Assembly (NCBI GenBank): GCA_946548895.1
Contig: CAMNQF010000011.1
Span: 1-64,000, forward strand
From: an uncultured bacterium
Lineage (GTDB): Bacteria; Bacillota; Clostridia; Oscillospirales; Oscillospiraceae
Direction of reading: 5' to 3'
Length of the DNA stretch: 64,000 nt
Part shown: positions 20,644 through 30,500 of the stretch, piece after piece
Position numbering within the stretch: the first letter of the stretch is position 1
Layout of the letters: each line of letters begins with the position of its first letter
The notes under the pieces: model-generated
What the model was told of the DNA's origin: nothing
Databases searched by the model: none
What the model saw: the letters and a program-made list of their open reading frames with translations, nothing else
Position numbers and translations under genes: made by a program

Positions 20644-20919
20644 TCAGCCAGCCACAGTATCCTTCAGGGCCTTGCCGGCCTTGAACACGGGCACCCGGGA
20701 CGCGGGGATCTCGATCTGCTCCTTGGTGTGGGGGTTGCGGCCCATGCGGGCGGAGCGGCTCTTTACCTCGAAGGAGCCAAAGCCCACCAGCTGCACCTTC
20801 TCGCCCTGCACCAGGGACTCGGTGATGGCGTCCACCACGGCGGCCACGGCGGCGTCGCTGTCCTTCTTGGACAGGCCGGTCTTCTCCGCCACGGCGGCGA
20901 TCAGTTCGGTTTTGTTCAT
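20644..20919 (-). CDS. HU-family DNA-binding protein
   Basis: [54 protein letters not shown]. Confidence 0.95.
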   Translation of the reverse strand: MNKTELIAAVAEKTGLSKKDSDAAVAAVVDAITESLVQGEKVQLVGFGSFEVKSRSARMGRNPHTKEQIEIPASRVPVFKAGKALKDTVAG

Positions 20920-21029
20920 TATTTCTCTTCCTCCTAAAATTTGTGTGGTCAGGCGGGGCACAAAGGCCAGGTCCTCCCCTTGCGGCATCGCCGCGTATAT
21001 ACTTAAAGCGCGGCGTGGCGCTGTAAGTG

Positions 21030-21845
21030 TCATGCCAACTCCTCTTTGGCTGCGTTCCACAGGGTTAACTGCTCCCCGTCGGACAGCTCGTCCAGTTTTA
21101 CGCCAAGCTCTGCCGCCCCCTCCTCCACATTGCGGAACAGGCGGGCAAACCTGTCACAGGCGGCGTGGAGAGCCTCCTCTGGGTCGGCTTTCAGGTGCCA
21201 TGCCACCCACACGGCGGCAAAGAGCAGATCGCCCAGTGCCTCCACCGGATTACCCGCTGTCTCCGGGAATACGTCCCCCTCCAGAGCGGCTACTTCCAGA
21301 TTGCCCAGTTCATCGGACAGCTTCTCCATCGCGCTGCCGATATCCCGCCAATAAAAACCTGCCTTGGCGGCTTTCTTGTTCATCTTCTCCGCCCGCCACA
21401 AAGCGGGCAGGGTGCGGGCCACGGCGTCCACCGCGTCGGCCTGGGTATCCTGGTGCTTTTCCTTCTTTTTCAGCTCTTCCCAGTTGGAGAGGACTTCCTC
21501 GGTGGAGCGAACGTTCACTTCCCCAAAAACGTGGGGGTGCCGGTAGATCAGCTTCTTGCACACCCCGTCCGCCACGTCGTCCAGCGTGAACCGGCCCGCG
21601 TCCTCCTCAATGGAGGTGTGAAAATACACCTGAAGAAGCACGTCTCCCAGTTCCTCCTTGAGGCCGTCCACATCACCGTTGTCAATGGCCTCCGCCGCCT
21701 CGCAGGCCTCCTCAATAAAGTTGCGGCGGATGGACTGGTGGGTCTGCTCCTGGTCCCAGGGACAGCCCCCCGGGTGGCGCAGTACCCGGACCAGTTCCAT
21801 CAGGTCCTGGCTGTTATAACTTTTTTTCGAAGTCCAATTTACCAT
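21030..21845 (-). CDS. mazG: Nucleoside triphosphate pyrophosphohydrolase MazG
   Basis: [34 protein letters not shown]. Confidence 0.93.
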   Translation of the reverse strand: MVNWTSKKSYNSQDLMELVRVLRHPGGCPWDQEQTHQSIRRNFIEEACEAAEAIDNGDVDGLKEELGDVLLQVYFHTSIEEDAGRFTLDDVADGVCKKLIYRHPHVFGEVNVRSTEEVLSNWEELKKKEKHQDTQADAVDAVARTLPALWRAEKMNKKAAKAGFYWRDIGSAMEKLSDELGNLEVAALEGDVFPETAGNPVEALGDLLFAAVWVAWHLKADPEEALHAACDRFARLFRNVEEGAAELGVKLDELSDGEQLTLWNAAKEELA

Positions 21846-21914
21846 AGTATCACCTGAATTGCAAGGTTTTTTTCCCGCGGACGCAGATTATTCCCGTTTT
21901 TTTCTGAAAAAGCT

Positions 21915-23588
21915 TCACTCGACCCGGAGAATCCGGGCGATTTTGTCTCCCTTGGGGATGAGGGACAGGTCGTCCCGGGAGATGGCGCGGGTGACGAGGA
22001 TGAGGGCGAAATAGACGATCACCGCCACGCCGATGGCCGCCAGCACGGACAGGGCGTTGCCTGTGCCGCTGAGAGCCATGGCGGTGGAGCCGTCCGGCAG
22101 GAGCTCCTCCGTTTCGGTTACAAAAATCTTCAGCGCCAGCATGGCCTTGTTCGCCAGCCCGTTCACCGCCCAGGCGGTCAGCCCCATGGCCGCCGACGCG
22201 GCCACCGGCTTGACGAACACCCGGCTCAGGCTCAGGGAGCGGGGCAGGGTACGCCAGATGATGAACAGGTCCAGCAGGGCGATGATCCAGAAGCAGGCCA
22301 CCGTGCTGATGGCGCCGCCCTTGACGCCGATGTCCGGGTTGCCGATGAGGAAATAGCCCACCGCCAGCTTCAGCGCGCAGCCGATGACGGTGGTGGCCAT
22401 GGGCAGGGCCACCATGCGGTAGGCCTGGAGGACGGAGTTGCACACCAGCATGAAGCACACCGCCACGGAGGCCACCCCCAGCACGGACAGCATCCAGCCC
22501 CCCAGCGCCACGTCGGTGCCGGGGTAAAGCAGACGCATAATGGGCTCCCCCAGCACGAACAGCCCCACCCCGGCGGGTATGGCCAGCAGGGCGGTGGTGC
22601 GCAGGGTGGTTTCGCTGATCTGGGCGGCCTGGCGGCGGCGCTTCACCTTCAAGGCGGCGGACACGTGGGGGATGACGCTGGCGGTCAGCGGCACCATGAA
22701 GGAGGCGGGCAGGTTGTACAGGGTCAGGGCCTTGTCATACACGCCCTTGGTCTCCCGGGCCGCGTCCAAGGTGAGGTTCAGAGCGTCCTGGAGCTGCCCC
22801 AGCAGGATGCGGGAGTCCAAAATGTTGGTCAGGGCGATAACGGAGGAGCTCAGGGTGATGGGAATGGCCAGCTTGGCCAGGGTGGCCAGAATGGTGCGGG
22901 AATCCTCCGGCTCGTCGGTGCTGCCGGGCAGGGTGCGCAGGTGCCGGCGGTAGCAGATATACACGTACAGGGCGCCCAGGGCGCAGCCCACCGACACGCC
23001 CAGGATGGCCCCGGCGGCGGCCAGCGCCTCGTCCTTCATCTGGGTTTTGAAGAAGGAGGCCAGGGCCAGGCCGATGACCAGCTTGCACAGGGCTTCGATG
23101 ATCTGGGACACCGCGGTGGGGGTCATGAGGGCGTGGCCCTGGAAATAGCCCCGGTAGGCGGACAGGGGGCAGATGAAGAACACCGCCGGTGCCAGGGCCA
23201 GGATGCTGTAGGCGGCCTGGCTGTCCCGCATCAGGTCGGCCAGCTGGTGGGGGAACACGGCCATCACCAGGAAGCTGATGGTGCCCAGCACGCAGAAGGC
23301 GGCCATGGACAGCTGGAATACCCGCTTTACCTGGTTGCCCCGGCCCACGGCGTTGGATTCGGACACCATCTTGGACAGGGCCACCGGCAGGCCGCCGGTG
23401 GAGATGATGATGAGCAGGGAGTAGATGTTGTAGGCGGTGTTGAAGTCGGCGAAGCCCGCGTCGGACAAAATGCCGCCCAGGGGGATTTTGTACAGCGCCC
23501 CGATGAGCTTCACAATGATGACGCCCGCCGTCAGAATTCCGGCGCCGCCGAAGAAGGAGTTCTTTTTTGGTGTGGATGCAGAAGACAT
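21915..23588 (-). CDS. Putative polysaccharide/lipid flippase, SpoVB/MOP family
   Basis: 14-TM-like; GILTAGVIIVKLIGALYKIPLGGILSDAG; synteny spoVB-mazG-HU-S4. Confidence 0.88.
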   Translation of the reverse strand: MSSASTPKKNSFFGGAGILTAGVIIVKLIGALYKIPLGGILSDAGFADFNTAYNIYSLLIIISTGGLPVALSKMVSESNAVGRGNQVKRVFQLSMAAFCVLGTISFLVMAVFPHQLADLMRDSQAAYSILALAPAVFFICPLSAYRGYFQGHALMTPTAVSQIIEALCKLVIGLALASFFKTQMKDEALAAAGAILGVSVGCALGALYVYICYRRHLRTLPGSTDEPEDSRTILATLAKLAIPITLSSSVIALTNILDSRILLGQLQDALNLTLDAARETKGVYDKALTLYNLPASFMVPLTASVIPHVSAALKVKRRRQAAQISETTLRTTALLAIPAGVGLFVLGEPIMRLLYPGTDVALGGWMLSVLGVASVAVCFMLVCNSVLQAYRMVALPMATTVIGCALKLAVGYFLIGNPDIGVKGGAISTVACFWIIALLDLFIIWRTLPRSLSLSRVFVKPVAASAAMGLTAWAVNGLANKAMLALKIFVTETEELLPDGSTAMALSGTGNALSVLAAIGVAVIVYFALILVTRAISRDDLSLIPKGDKIARILRVE

Positions 23589-23609
23589 AACCTCAGACCT
23601 TTCCCGTTG

Positions 23610-24920
23610 TCACTTGAACAGAAGGGGCAGGGCGTACTGCCTGACCTCCGCCTTGACGCGGTCCAGGTCCAGCGTCAGGAAGGCCCCGTTTTGGTATATG
23701 ACGCGGCCCCGGGCCATATTCATCACCACGTTGGAGCCGTGGGCGGAGAACACCAGGTTTTCCGCCACGTCGTGGCAGGGGATGAGGTTGGGGGCGTCGA
23801 AGTCCACCAGGATCAGGTCGGCGGGGCGGCCCGCCTCAATGCGCCCGGTGTGCCGGCCCAGGGCCTTCCCGCCGCTGGCGGTGGCCATCTCCAGGGCCTG
23901 GCGGGCGGTCACGGCCATGGGGTCCCGGCCCACGCCGTTGTGGAGGACGGCGGCCAGCTTCATGTCGGCAAACGGGTCCACGCTGTTGTGGGAGCTGACG
24001 CCGTCGGTGCCCAGGGCCACGTTCACCCCGGCCTTCAGCATAGCGGGGATGGGCGCCACACCGGAGCCCAGCTTCAGGTTGGAGTAGGGGTTGTGGACGC
24101 AGGACACCCCTTTTTCCCGCATGATGGCCCAGTCGCCGGGGGTGGTGTACACGCAGTGGGCGGCAATGGCCCGGGTGCTTTTGCTCCACACGCCGTACTG
24201 GTCCAGGGCCTGGATGGGGGAGCGCCCGCCGTGGCGGAGCTGGCATTCCCGGTGCTCCCGTTCCGTCTCGGAGATGTGGACGTGCATCCCCAGGCCGTAG
24301 GCCTGGGCGTAATCCGCCATCCACTCCCACAGGGGGGCGGAGGAGGTGTATTCCCCGTGGATGGAGGCGTCGACGAGGATCTGGCCGTCCCCGGCGCCGT
24401 GCCACTCCTCCCGCAGGGCCCGCATATTGGCGCAGTCCTCGCAGGTGTCCGGGTTAAAGTCCGCCGGGTCGCCGAAGTACACGCCCCCCACGGACAGGTT
24501 GGCGGAGATGCCGGCGTCGTACACCTGCCGGGCCACCACCCCCATGCGCATATACATATCGGCGATGCAGGTGACGCCGGAGGCGATCATCTCCGCCAGG
24601 CCCAGTTGGGCGGCGGCGGCAATGGCCCGGTCGTCCCACTTGTCCTCGGCGGGGAAAATGTAGTCCTGGAGCCAGCTCTGGAGGTCGTGGCCCCCGCCGT
24701 ACCCCCGCATGAGGGTCATGGGCACATGGGTGTGGGCGTTGACGAAACCGGGCATCATCACCTTGCCGGTGCAGTCGATGGTCTGGTCGAAGTCCCCCCA
24801 GGGCCGGTTGGGGCCCACGTAGGAGATTTTAGAGCCGTCCACCGCCACGTAGCCGTACCGCAGGGTGGTAAACGCCTCGTCCATCAGCAGGGCGGTGACG
24901 TTGGTGAACAGGGTGGTCAT
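23610..24920 (-). CDS. Amidohydrolase, MTA/SAH deaminase-like
   Basis: MPGFVNAHTHVPMTLMRGYGGGHDLQSWL; HVHISET; ALGTDGVSSHNSVD. Confidence 0.9.
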   Translation of the reverse strand: MTTLFTNVTALLMDEAFTTLRYGYVAVDGSKISYVGPNRPWGDFDQTIDCTGKVMMPGFVNAHTHVPMTLMRGYGGGHDLQSWLQDYIFPAEDKWDDRAIAAAAQLGLAEMIASGVTCIADMYMRMGVVARQVYDAGISANLSVGGVYFGDPADFNPDTCEDCANMRALREEWHGAGDGQILVDASIHGEYTSSAPLWEWMADYAQAYGLGMHVHISETEREHRECQLRHGGRSPIQALDQYGVWSKSTRAIAAHCVYTTPGDWAIMREKGVSCVHNPYSNLKLGSGVAPIPAMLKAGVNVALGTDGVSSHNSVDPFADMKLAAVLHNGVGRDPMAVTARQALEMATASGGKALGRHTGRIEAGRPADLILVDFDAPNLIPCHDVAENLVFSAHGSNVVMNMARGRVIYQNGAFLTLDLDRVKAEVRQYALPLLFK

Positions 24921-24940
24921 GGAAAAAACCTCCTTTTATA

Positions 24941-25765
24941 TTACAGCTTGCGCAGGCAGCCCAGCACCAGCCGGGAGAACTTGTCCTTGGCGGCTTCGGC
25001 GGCGTCCAGCACCTCTTTCTCGCTGAGAGGCTGGTCCAGGATGCCCGCCGCCATGTTGCTCAACAGGGTGAAGCCCAAAATCTCCATGCCGCAGTGGCCC
25101 GCCGCGATGGCCTCCGGGGCGGTAGACATCCCCACCGCGTCGCCCCCCAGGAGGCGGACCGCCCGCACCTCGGCGGGTGTCTCGTACTGGGGGCCGTAGC
25201 AGTAGAAATAGACCCCCTCCCGCAGGGGGATGAACATATCGGCGGCGGTTTCCCGGGCGATCTTCTGGAGCCGGGGGGTGTACAGGTGGGAGGCGTCGGG
25301 GAAGCGGACGCCAAACTCTGGGATGTTTTCCCCCCGCAGGGGGGACTCGGAGAACAGCTTGATCTGGTCGGTGATGAGCATCAGGTCCCCCGCCTGCCAG
25401 TCGGTGCGCACGCACCCGGCGGCGTTGGTGACAATGAGGGTGTCGCAGCCCAGCAGCCGCAGGACGCGGACGGCGTAGGACACGTCGTCGTAGCCGTAGC
25501 CCTCGTAGTGGTGCATCCGGCCCTGCATGACGGCCACCGGCCGGCCCGCCAGGGAGCCGAACACCAGGCGGCCCTTATGGCCGGGGGCGGTGGACGCCTT
25601 GAAGTGAGGAATGTCCCCGTAGGGGATGGCGGTGGGGGATTCCACGATGTCGCCCAGGAAGCCCAGGCCGGAGCCCAGAACCATGGCGACTTTGGGGATA
25701 AATCCCCCGATTTTTTCCCGGATGTAATCAGCGCTCTCCTGATACTGTGCAAACGTGTACGCCAT
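24941..25765 (-). CDS. Purine-nucleoside phosphorylase
   Basis: VLGSGLGFLGD; MQGRMHHYEGY; VTNAAGCV. Confidence 0.93.
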   Translation of the reverse strand: MAYTFAQYQESADYIREKIGGFIPKVAMVLGSGLGFLGDIVESPTAIPYGDIPHFKASTAPGHKGRLVFGSLAGRPVAVMQGRMHHYEGYGYDDVSYAVRVLRLLGCDTLIVTNAAGCVRTDWQAGDLMLITDQIKLFSESPLRGENIPEFGVRFPDASHLYTPRLQKIARETAADMFIPLREGVYFYCYGPQYETPAEVRAVRLLGGDAVGMSTAPEAIAAGHCGMEILGFTLLSNMAAGILDQPLSEKEVLDAAEAAKDKFSRLVLGCLRKL

Positions 25766-25888
25766 AGCCGTAACCTCCCATGATAAAATTTTGTAGAATC
25801 AATATAGTCTACACCAGTTTTTCGCAAAAATCAATGAACAGGATATAAATTCCGAAAAAAAGCCGCAAGAGTTTGTCAGTCCTTCCCG

Positions 25889-25917
25889 TTGCATTTTTGG
25901 CTGAATTGGGGTATGAT
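25889..25917 (+). promoter_or_regulatory. Promoter TTGCAT-17-TATGAT for nadE
   Basis: Direct reading. Confidence 0.6.
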
Positions 25918-25920
25918 ACC

Positions 25921-25965
25921 GAAGCGCGGAGCCGTACGCCGCGAACAGGCGCAGCGTGACAACAG
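25921..25965 (+). repeat. Structured repeat family, 3'-tail fragment F in the nadE 5' UTR
   Basis: GAAGCGCGGAGCCGTACGCCGCGAACAGGCGCAGCGTGACAACA matches tails of copies B-E. Confidence 0.65.
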
Positions 25966-25989
25966 GAAACTGACAAAGGAGGCCGCACA

Positions 25990-27921
25990 ATGAGAGACGG
26001 CTTTATCAAAGTGGCGGCGGGCACGCCGAAAATCCGGGTGGCGGACTGCGGCTACAACGCGGGACAGATCATCGCGCTGATGAAAGAGGCGGCGGCGCAG
26101 GGGGTAAAGGTGTTGGCCTTGCCGGAGCTGTGCGTCACCGGGTATACCTGCGGCGACCTGTTTTTGCAGCCCACCCTGCTGGACGGGGCGGAGCGGGCGC
26201 TGGGGCGGATTTTGGAGGAGACGAAGGAACTGGATCTGCTGACGGCGCTGGGTATGCCGGTGCGGTATCAAAACAAGCTGTATAATTGTGCTGTTGTGAT
26301 ACGAAACGGAGAGATTTTTGGGGCGGTTCCCAAGACCTATATTCCCAGCTATGGGGAGTTTTACGAATCCCGCTGGTTCACCACCGGGGAATTGGGGACA
26401 ACGCTGTTCCAGGCCAGAGGACTTGTCCTGTGCGGCAATAATGTCCCGTTCCACACGAAGCAGGTGTTCCGCTGTGAGGACGTTCCAAACCTCGTTATTG
26501 GCGTGGAAATCTGTGAGGATTTGTGGGCGGTTGAGCCGCCGTCCAGCACGCTGATCCAGGCGGGGGCCACCATTATTTTGAACCTGTCCGCCAGCGACGA
26601 GGTGGCCGGCAAGGCGGACTACCGCCGCCAGCTTGTCACCGGACAGTCGGCGCGGCTGATGTGCGGTTATGTCTACGCGGACGCCGGGGAGGGGGAGTCC
26701 TCCACTGACCTGGTATTCTCCGGCCACAACATGATTGCGGAAAACGGAACCATACTGGCGGAAAAACGGTTTGCAACCGGGCTGACGGTTTCGGAGATTG
26801 ATGTGGATCGGCTGGCCTATGAGCGTCAGCGGGTGAACACCTTCCCTGCGGGCGATACAAGCCCTGCCAGTGAATTTCACTGCTTCGGGTTTGACATGAA
26901 TCCATCCAAAACGACCCTCACCCGCCCCGTCTCCCCCACCCCCTTCATCCCATCGGACGAATCCCGCCGGGGGGAGCGGTGCGAGGAGATTTTGACCATC
27001 GCCGCCTTGGGCCTGAAAAAGCGGCTGGAGCACACGAGCGCCTCCTGCGCCGTGGTGGGTTTAAGCGGCGGGCTGGACTCCACTCTGGCCATTCTCATCA
27101 CCGCTAAGGCCTTCGATATGCTGGGCCGGGACCGCAAAGGGATTTTAGCTGTCACCATGCCCTGCTTCGGCACCACCAAGCGCACCCGCTCCAACGCGGA
27201 ACTGCTGGCCCTGGAGCTGGGGGCGGACTTCCGGGAGGTCAACATCGGCAAAGCCGTGGAGCAGCACTTCGCCGACATCGGCCAGTCCATGGAGGACCAC
27301 AGCGTCACCTTCGAGAACGCCCAGGCCCGGGAGCGCACCCAGGTGCTCATGGACCTGGCCAACCAGCGGGGGGGCCTGGTCATCGGCACCGGGGACCTGT
27401 CCGAGCTGGCCCTGGGCTGGGCCACCTACAACGGGGACCATATGTCCATGTACGCCGTCAACGCCTCCATCCCCAAGACCCTTGTGCGCCATCTGGTGGC
27501 CTGGGAGGCGGACCGGCTGGGGGGCCGGGCGGGAGAGGTTCTCCAGGACATCCTGGACACCCCCGTCTCCCCGGAGCTGCTCCCCCCGGAGGACGGGGAG
27601 ATCACCCAGAAAACCGAGGATCTGGTGGGGCCCTACGAGCTCCACGACTTTTACCTCTATTACGCCATCCGCTGGGGCTTTCCGCCCCGGAAGGTATTCC
27701 GCCTTGCCCAGCTCGCTTTTGACGGGCGGTACGGACGGGAGGCGCTGCTGAAGTGGCTGAAGAACTTCTACCGCCGGTTCTTCTCCCAGCAGTTCAAGCG
27801 GTCCTGCCTGCCCGACGGGCCCAAAGTGGGCTCGGTGGCGCTGTCCCCCCGGGGGGACTGGCGGATGCCGTCGGATGCCGTGGCGAAACTGTGGTTAGAT
27901 GAGTTAGAGGAAATTCAATAA
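25990..27921 (+). CDS. nadE: Glutamine-dependent NAD(+) synthetase
   Basis: N-terminal nitrilase domain (LPELCVTGYTCGDLF), C-terminal VVGLSGGLDSTLAILI PP-loop. Confidence 0.94.
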   Translation: MRDGFIKVAAGTPKIRVADCGYNAGQIIALMKEAAAQGVKVLALPELCVTGYTCGDLFLQPTLLDGAERALGRILEETKELDLLTALGMPVRYQNKLYNCAVVIRNGEIFGAVPKTYIPSYGEFYESRWFTTGELGTTLFQARGLVLCGNNVPFHTKQVFRCEDVPNLVIGVEICEDLWAVEPPSSTLIQAGATIILNLSASDEVAGKADYRRQLVTGQSARLMCGYVYADAGEGESSTDLVFSGHNMIAENGTILAEKRFATGLTVSEIDVDRLAYERQRVNTFPAGDTSPASEFHCFGFDMNPSKTTLTRPVSPTPFIPSDESRRGERCEEILTIAALGLKKRLEHTSASCAVVGLSGGLDSTLAILITAKAFDMLGRDRKGILAVTMPCFGTTKRTRSNAELLALELGADFREVNIGKAVEQHFADIGQSMEDHSVTFENAQARERTQVLMDLANQRGGLVIGTGDLSELALGWATYNGDHMSMYAVNASIPKTLVRHLVAWEADRLGGRAGEVLQDILDTPVSPELLPPEDGEITQKTEDLVGPYELHDFYLYYAIRWGFPPRKVFRLAQLAFDGRYGREALLKWLKNFYRRFFSQQFKRSCLPDGPKVGSVALSPRGDWRMPSDAVAKLWLDELEEIQ

Positions 27922-27955
27922 AAATGATACAGTGCCAGCCAGCCGCCCAATGGGG

Positions 27956-27988
27956 CCCCCGCAAAGCCGCCCTTTGGCTTTGTGGGGA
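27956..27988. other. Hairpin between nadE and the chromate transporter pair
   Basis: CCCCGCAAAGCC-GCCCTTT-GGCTTTGTGGGG. Confidence 0.6.
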
Positions 27989-28035
27989 GAGGAGTCACAA
28001 TCTGTGGCTGGATGAATTGGAGGGATTGGAATAAC

Positions 28036-28629
28036 ATGAACATTCTCATCGACCTATTCCTCACCTTCGCCCGCATCGGCGTGTGCACCTTTGGCGGCGG
28101 CTACGCCATGCTGCCCATCCTTCAGCGGGAGTTGGTGGAGAACAAAAAATGGGCCACCGAGACCGAGCTGGCCGACTACTACGCTGTGGGCCAGTGCACC
28201 CCGGGCATCATCGCGGTGAACACCTCCACCTTCGTGGGCCGCAGCCAGGCCGGGATCGCCGGGGGGATCGTCGCCACCCTGGGGCTGGTGTTCCCCTCCC
28301 TGGTCATCATCATGGTGATCGCCGCCTTCCTGCAAAACTTCATGCACCTGGAGGCGGTGGCCCACGCCTTCAACGGCGTGCGGGCCGGGGTGGTGGCCCT
28401 GATCGCGTCCAGCGTCATCAAGCTGTTCAAAAACGCCGTCATCGACTGGCCCACCCGGGTCATCTACGCCGTGGTGCTGGTGATGGCCGGATACGGCGCC
28501 TTGTTCTCTCTGCCCCAGGGACCGCTGGGGGCGGTGCTGGGGGTGGCGGCCTCTCCGGTGTTCCTGGTCATCGCGGCGGGCGTGGCGGGGCTGTGTGTGC
28601 GCTGGGCGAAAGGAGGGCTCAAGGGATGA
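28036..28629 (+). CDS. Chromate transporter, short-chain subunit 1
   Basis: FARIGVCTFGGGYAMLPILQRELVE. Confidence 0.9.
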   Translation: MNILIDLFLTFARIGVCTFGGGYAMLPILQRELVENKKWATETELADYYAVGQCTPGIIAVNTSTFVGRSQAGIAGGIVATLGLVFPSLVIIMVIAAFLQNFMHLEAVAHAFNGVRAGVVALIASSVIKLFKNAVIDWPTRVIYAVVLVMAGYGALFSLPQGPLGAVLGVAASPVFLVIAAGVAGLCVRWAKGGLKG

Positions 28630-29195
28630 TCCTGGTCAGACTGTTTTTAGAATTCTGCCGGGTGGGGCTGTTCTCCGTGGGGGGCGGCCTGGCCACCATC
28701 CCCTTTCTCACCGACCTGGGGGAGCGCACCGGCTGGTTCAGCCCCGGCGACCTGGCCAACATGATCGCCATCTCCGAGTCCACCCCCGGCCCCATGGGGG
28801 TGAACATGGCCACCTATGTGGGCTTCCACACCGCCGGCGTGATCGGGGGCGTGGTGGCTACTCTGGGGCTGGTGTCCTCCTCCATCGTCATCATCCTCGT
28901 CATCGCGGGATTCCTCCAGAAATTCCGCCAGTCTAAGGCGGTGGACGCGGTGTTCTACGGCCTGCGGGCGGCGTCGGTGGCCCTCATCACCGCCGCGCTG
29001 CTCCAGGTGGCGAAAATTGCCCTGCTCCGCCCGGCCCAGGGCCTGGAGAGCGCGTTTCCCTACTACCCCAATGGAATCGCGATTCTCCTGGCGGCGGTCA
29101 TCTTTGCGCTGGTGAAGTTCACCCCGCTGAAAAAGCTGCATCCCGTCTGCTTCATCGGGCTGTCGGCCCTTGTGGGCGCCGTCCTTCAGATGTAG
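28626..29195 (+). CDS. Chromate transporter, short-chain subunit 2
   Basis: MILVRLFLEFCRVGLFSVGGGLATIPFL; ATGA overlap. Confidence 0.9.
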   Translation: MILVRLFLEFCRVGLFSVGGGLATIPFLTDLGERTGWFSPGDLANMIAISESTPGPMGVNMATYVGFHTAGVIGGVVATLGLVSSSIVIILVIAGFLQKFRQSKAVDAVFYGLRAASVALITAALLQVAKIALLRPAQGLESAFPYYPNGIAILLAAVIFALVKFTPLKKLHPVCFIGLSALVGAVLQM

Positions 29196-29235
29196 CGGGC
29201 GCGTCCCGTTCCGGCATTTGGACGCTTCTCTTATA

Positions 29236-29277
29236 AAGGACAGCGCACCGCGGGCCTGCGGTGCGCTGCTTTTTTGA
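29236..29277 (+). terminator. Rho-independent terminator
   Basis: CAGCGCACCGCGGGCCTGCGGTGCGCTGCTTTTTT. Confidence 0.8.
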
Positions 29278-29281
29278 TATT

Positions 29282-30280
29282 TCAGGCGCGATGGAAGCTG
29301 ATGTAGCCGTAGTGTGGTACGGCGTAGTCGGCCAGACCGAAGGAATAGCCCATGGCGTCCATATTTCGGACCTGAGAGGCCATGGTGCCGGAGCCGTTCC
29401 GGGCGGGGTCCACGATCAGGTAGCCCCCCAGGCCGTCCCGGCCCACCACCACGACCCAATGGTGCCGGCTGGCGGCGGAGTTCACGGCGGCCACAATGGG
29501 GAGCCCGCTGTCCAGGGCGGAATCCACCTCGTCCCGCAGCTCCCGCAGGCTGCCCGCGTAGCTGTCCGTTTTATAGGTGGCGCGGTAGGTGTGTCCGTCG
29601 GAACCCGTGAAGCGGTCCCCTTCCAGGCTGCGGCACAGCACACCGCTGTAGATCATGTCCGCGGTGGAATACTGGCTGCGGCCCAGAATGAGGTTCACCG
29701 CCATGGCCGCCGCGGTGGCCTTGCAGGTGTCCTTGTCCTGGCGGATGAAGGACACCCGGTCCAGATTGCCGGCGGCCAGCCCCTGGGAATGGGCCGGAGC
29801 GGCGGAGCTGTCCGGCTTTAGCAGCCTGCCCTGCCGCAGCAGTTCCAGCATCCGGGTGTTCTGGGCGGCGGCGCCCCGGTAATCGCTGATGCCGTTGGCG
29901 GCGGCGATTTCAGCGCGGTAGGAGTAGCTGGACGGAACACCCAGGGCGTCCAGGGCGGCGGCGATGGAGGGGGAGCCGCCGGTATAGGCGGGGAAGTATG
30001 GGCTGGCGGGGGAGGGGTCGATGAGGACGCCCTGCCGCAGCAGCTCCAGCATCCGGGTGTTCTGGGCGGCGGTGCCCCGGTAATCGCCGATGCCGTTGGC
30101 GGCGGCGATCTGGGCGCGGCTGCCGTAGGAGGGATCGGCTCCCAGGCTGTCCAGGGCGGCGGCGATGGAACCGCTGTCCCCGGTGTACCGGGGGAAATAG
30201 GAGGCCGCGCCCGCGGTGGCGGTGAGGGCGGTCAGGGCCAGGCATAGCGCCACGGTCAGGGCGGCAAATCGTTTCGTCAT
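29282..30280 (-). CDS. Secreted C39-like cysteine peptidase with two N-terminal YFPxYTG repeats (probable cell-wall-binding)
   Basis: Signal peptide; tandem ~60-aa repeats YFPRYTGDSGSIAAALDSLG...NGIGDYRGTAAQNTRMLELLRQG; RQDKDTCKATAAAMAVNLILG and HHWVVVVGRD catalytic-like blocks. Confidence 0.75.
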   Translation of the reverse strand: MTKRFAALTVALCLALTALTATAGAASYFPRYTGDSGSIAAALDSLGADPSYGSRAQIAAANGIGDYRGTAAQNTRMLELLRQGVLIDPSPASPYFPAYTGGSPSIAAALDALGVPSSYSYRAEIAAANGISDYRGAAAQNTRMLELLRQGRLLKPDSSAAPAHSQGLAAGNLDRVSFIRQDKDTCKATAAAMAVNLILGRSQYSTADMIYSGVLCRSLEGDRFTGSDGHTYRATYKTDSYAGSLRELRDEVDSALDSGLPIVAAVNSAASRHHWVVVVGRDGLGGYLIVDPARNGSGTMASQVRNMDAMGYSFGLADYAVPHYGYISFHRA

Positions 30281-30428
30281 GGTGGATACCTTCCTTTCTG
30301 TCTGCGGTATGGATGGGGAGGGGACGGCCGCGCCGCCCCGCATATTTAAAATTCGTCCAAAAAATTCGACGCTTTACCTTTTTTAGAAAACTTTTATCAT
30401 GCAAATACTGGAATTTTTCTAGACGCAA

Positions 30429-30462
30429 AAATAAGGAGCGCCTGGATGCAAATCCAGGCGCT
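30429..30462 (-). terminator. Rho-independent terminator of the adhesin gene
   Basis: Reverse complement AGCGCCTGGATTTGCATCCAGGCGCTCCTTATTTTT. Confidence 0.75.
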
Positions 30463-30500
30463 CTTTGTTGGTTTGCCGCGCACGGCGCGCGGTCAGGGGA

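Noticed and set aside
22665-25199. 844-aa plus-strand ORF across spoVB and amidohydrolase genes
   Set aside because: Antisense to two clearly recognised genes; biased composition and no domain.
28036-29195. Split chromate transporter as a broken gene
   Set aside because: Paired short-chain ChrA subunits overlapping by ATGA are a normal, known arrangement.
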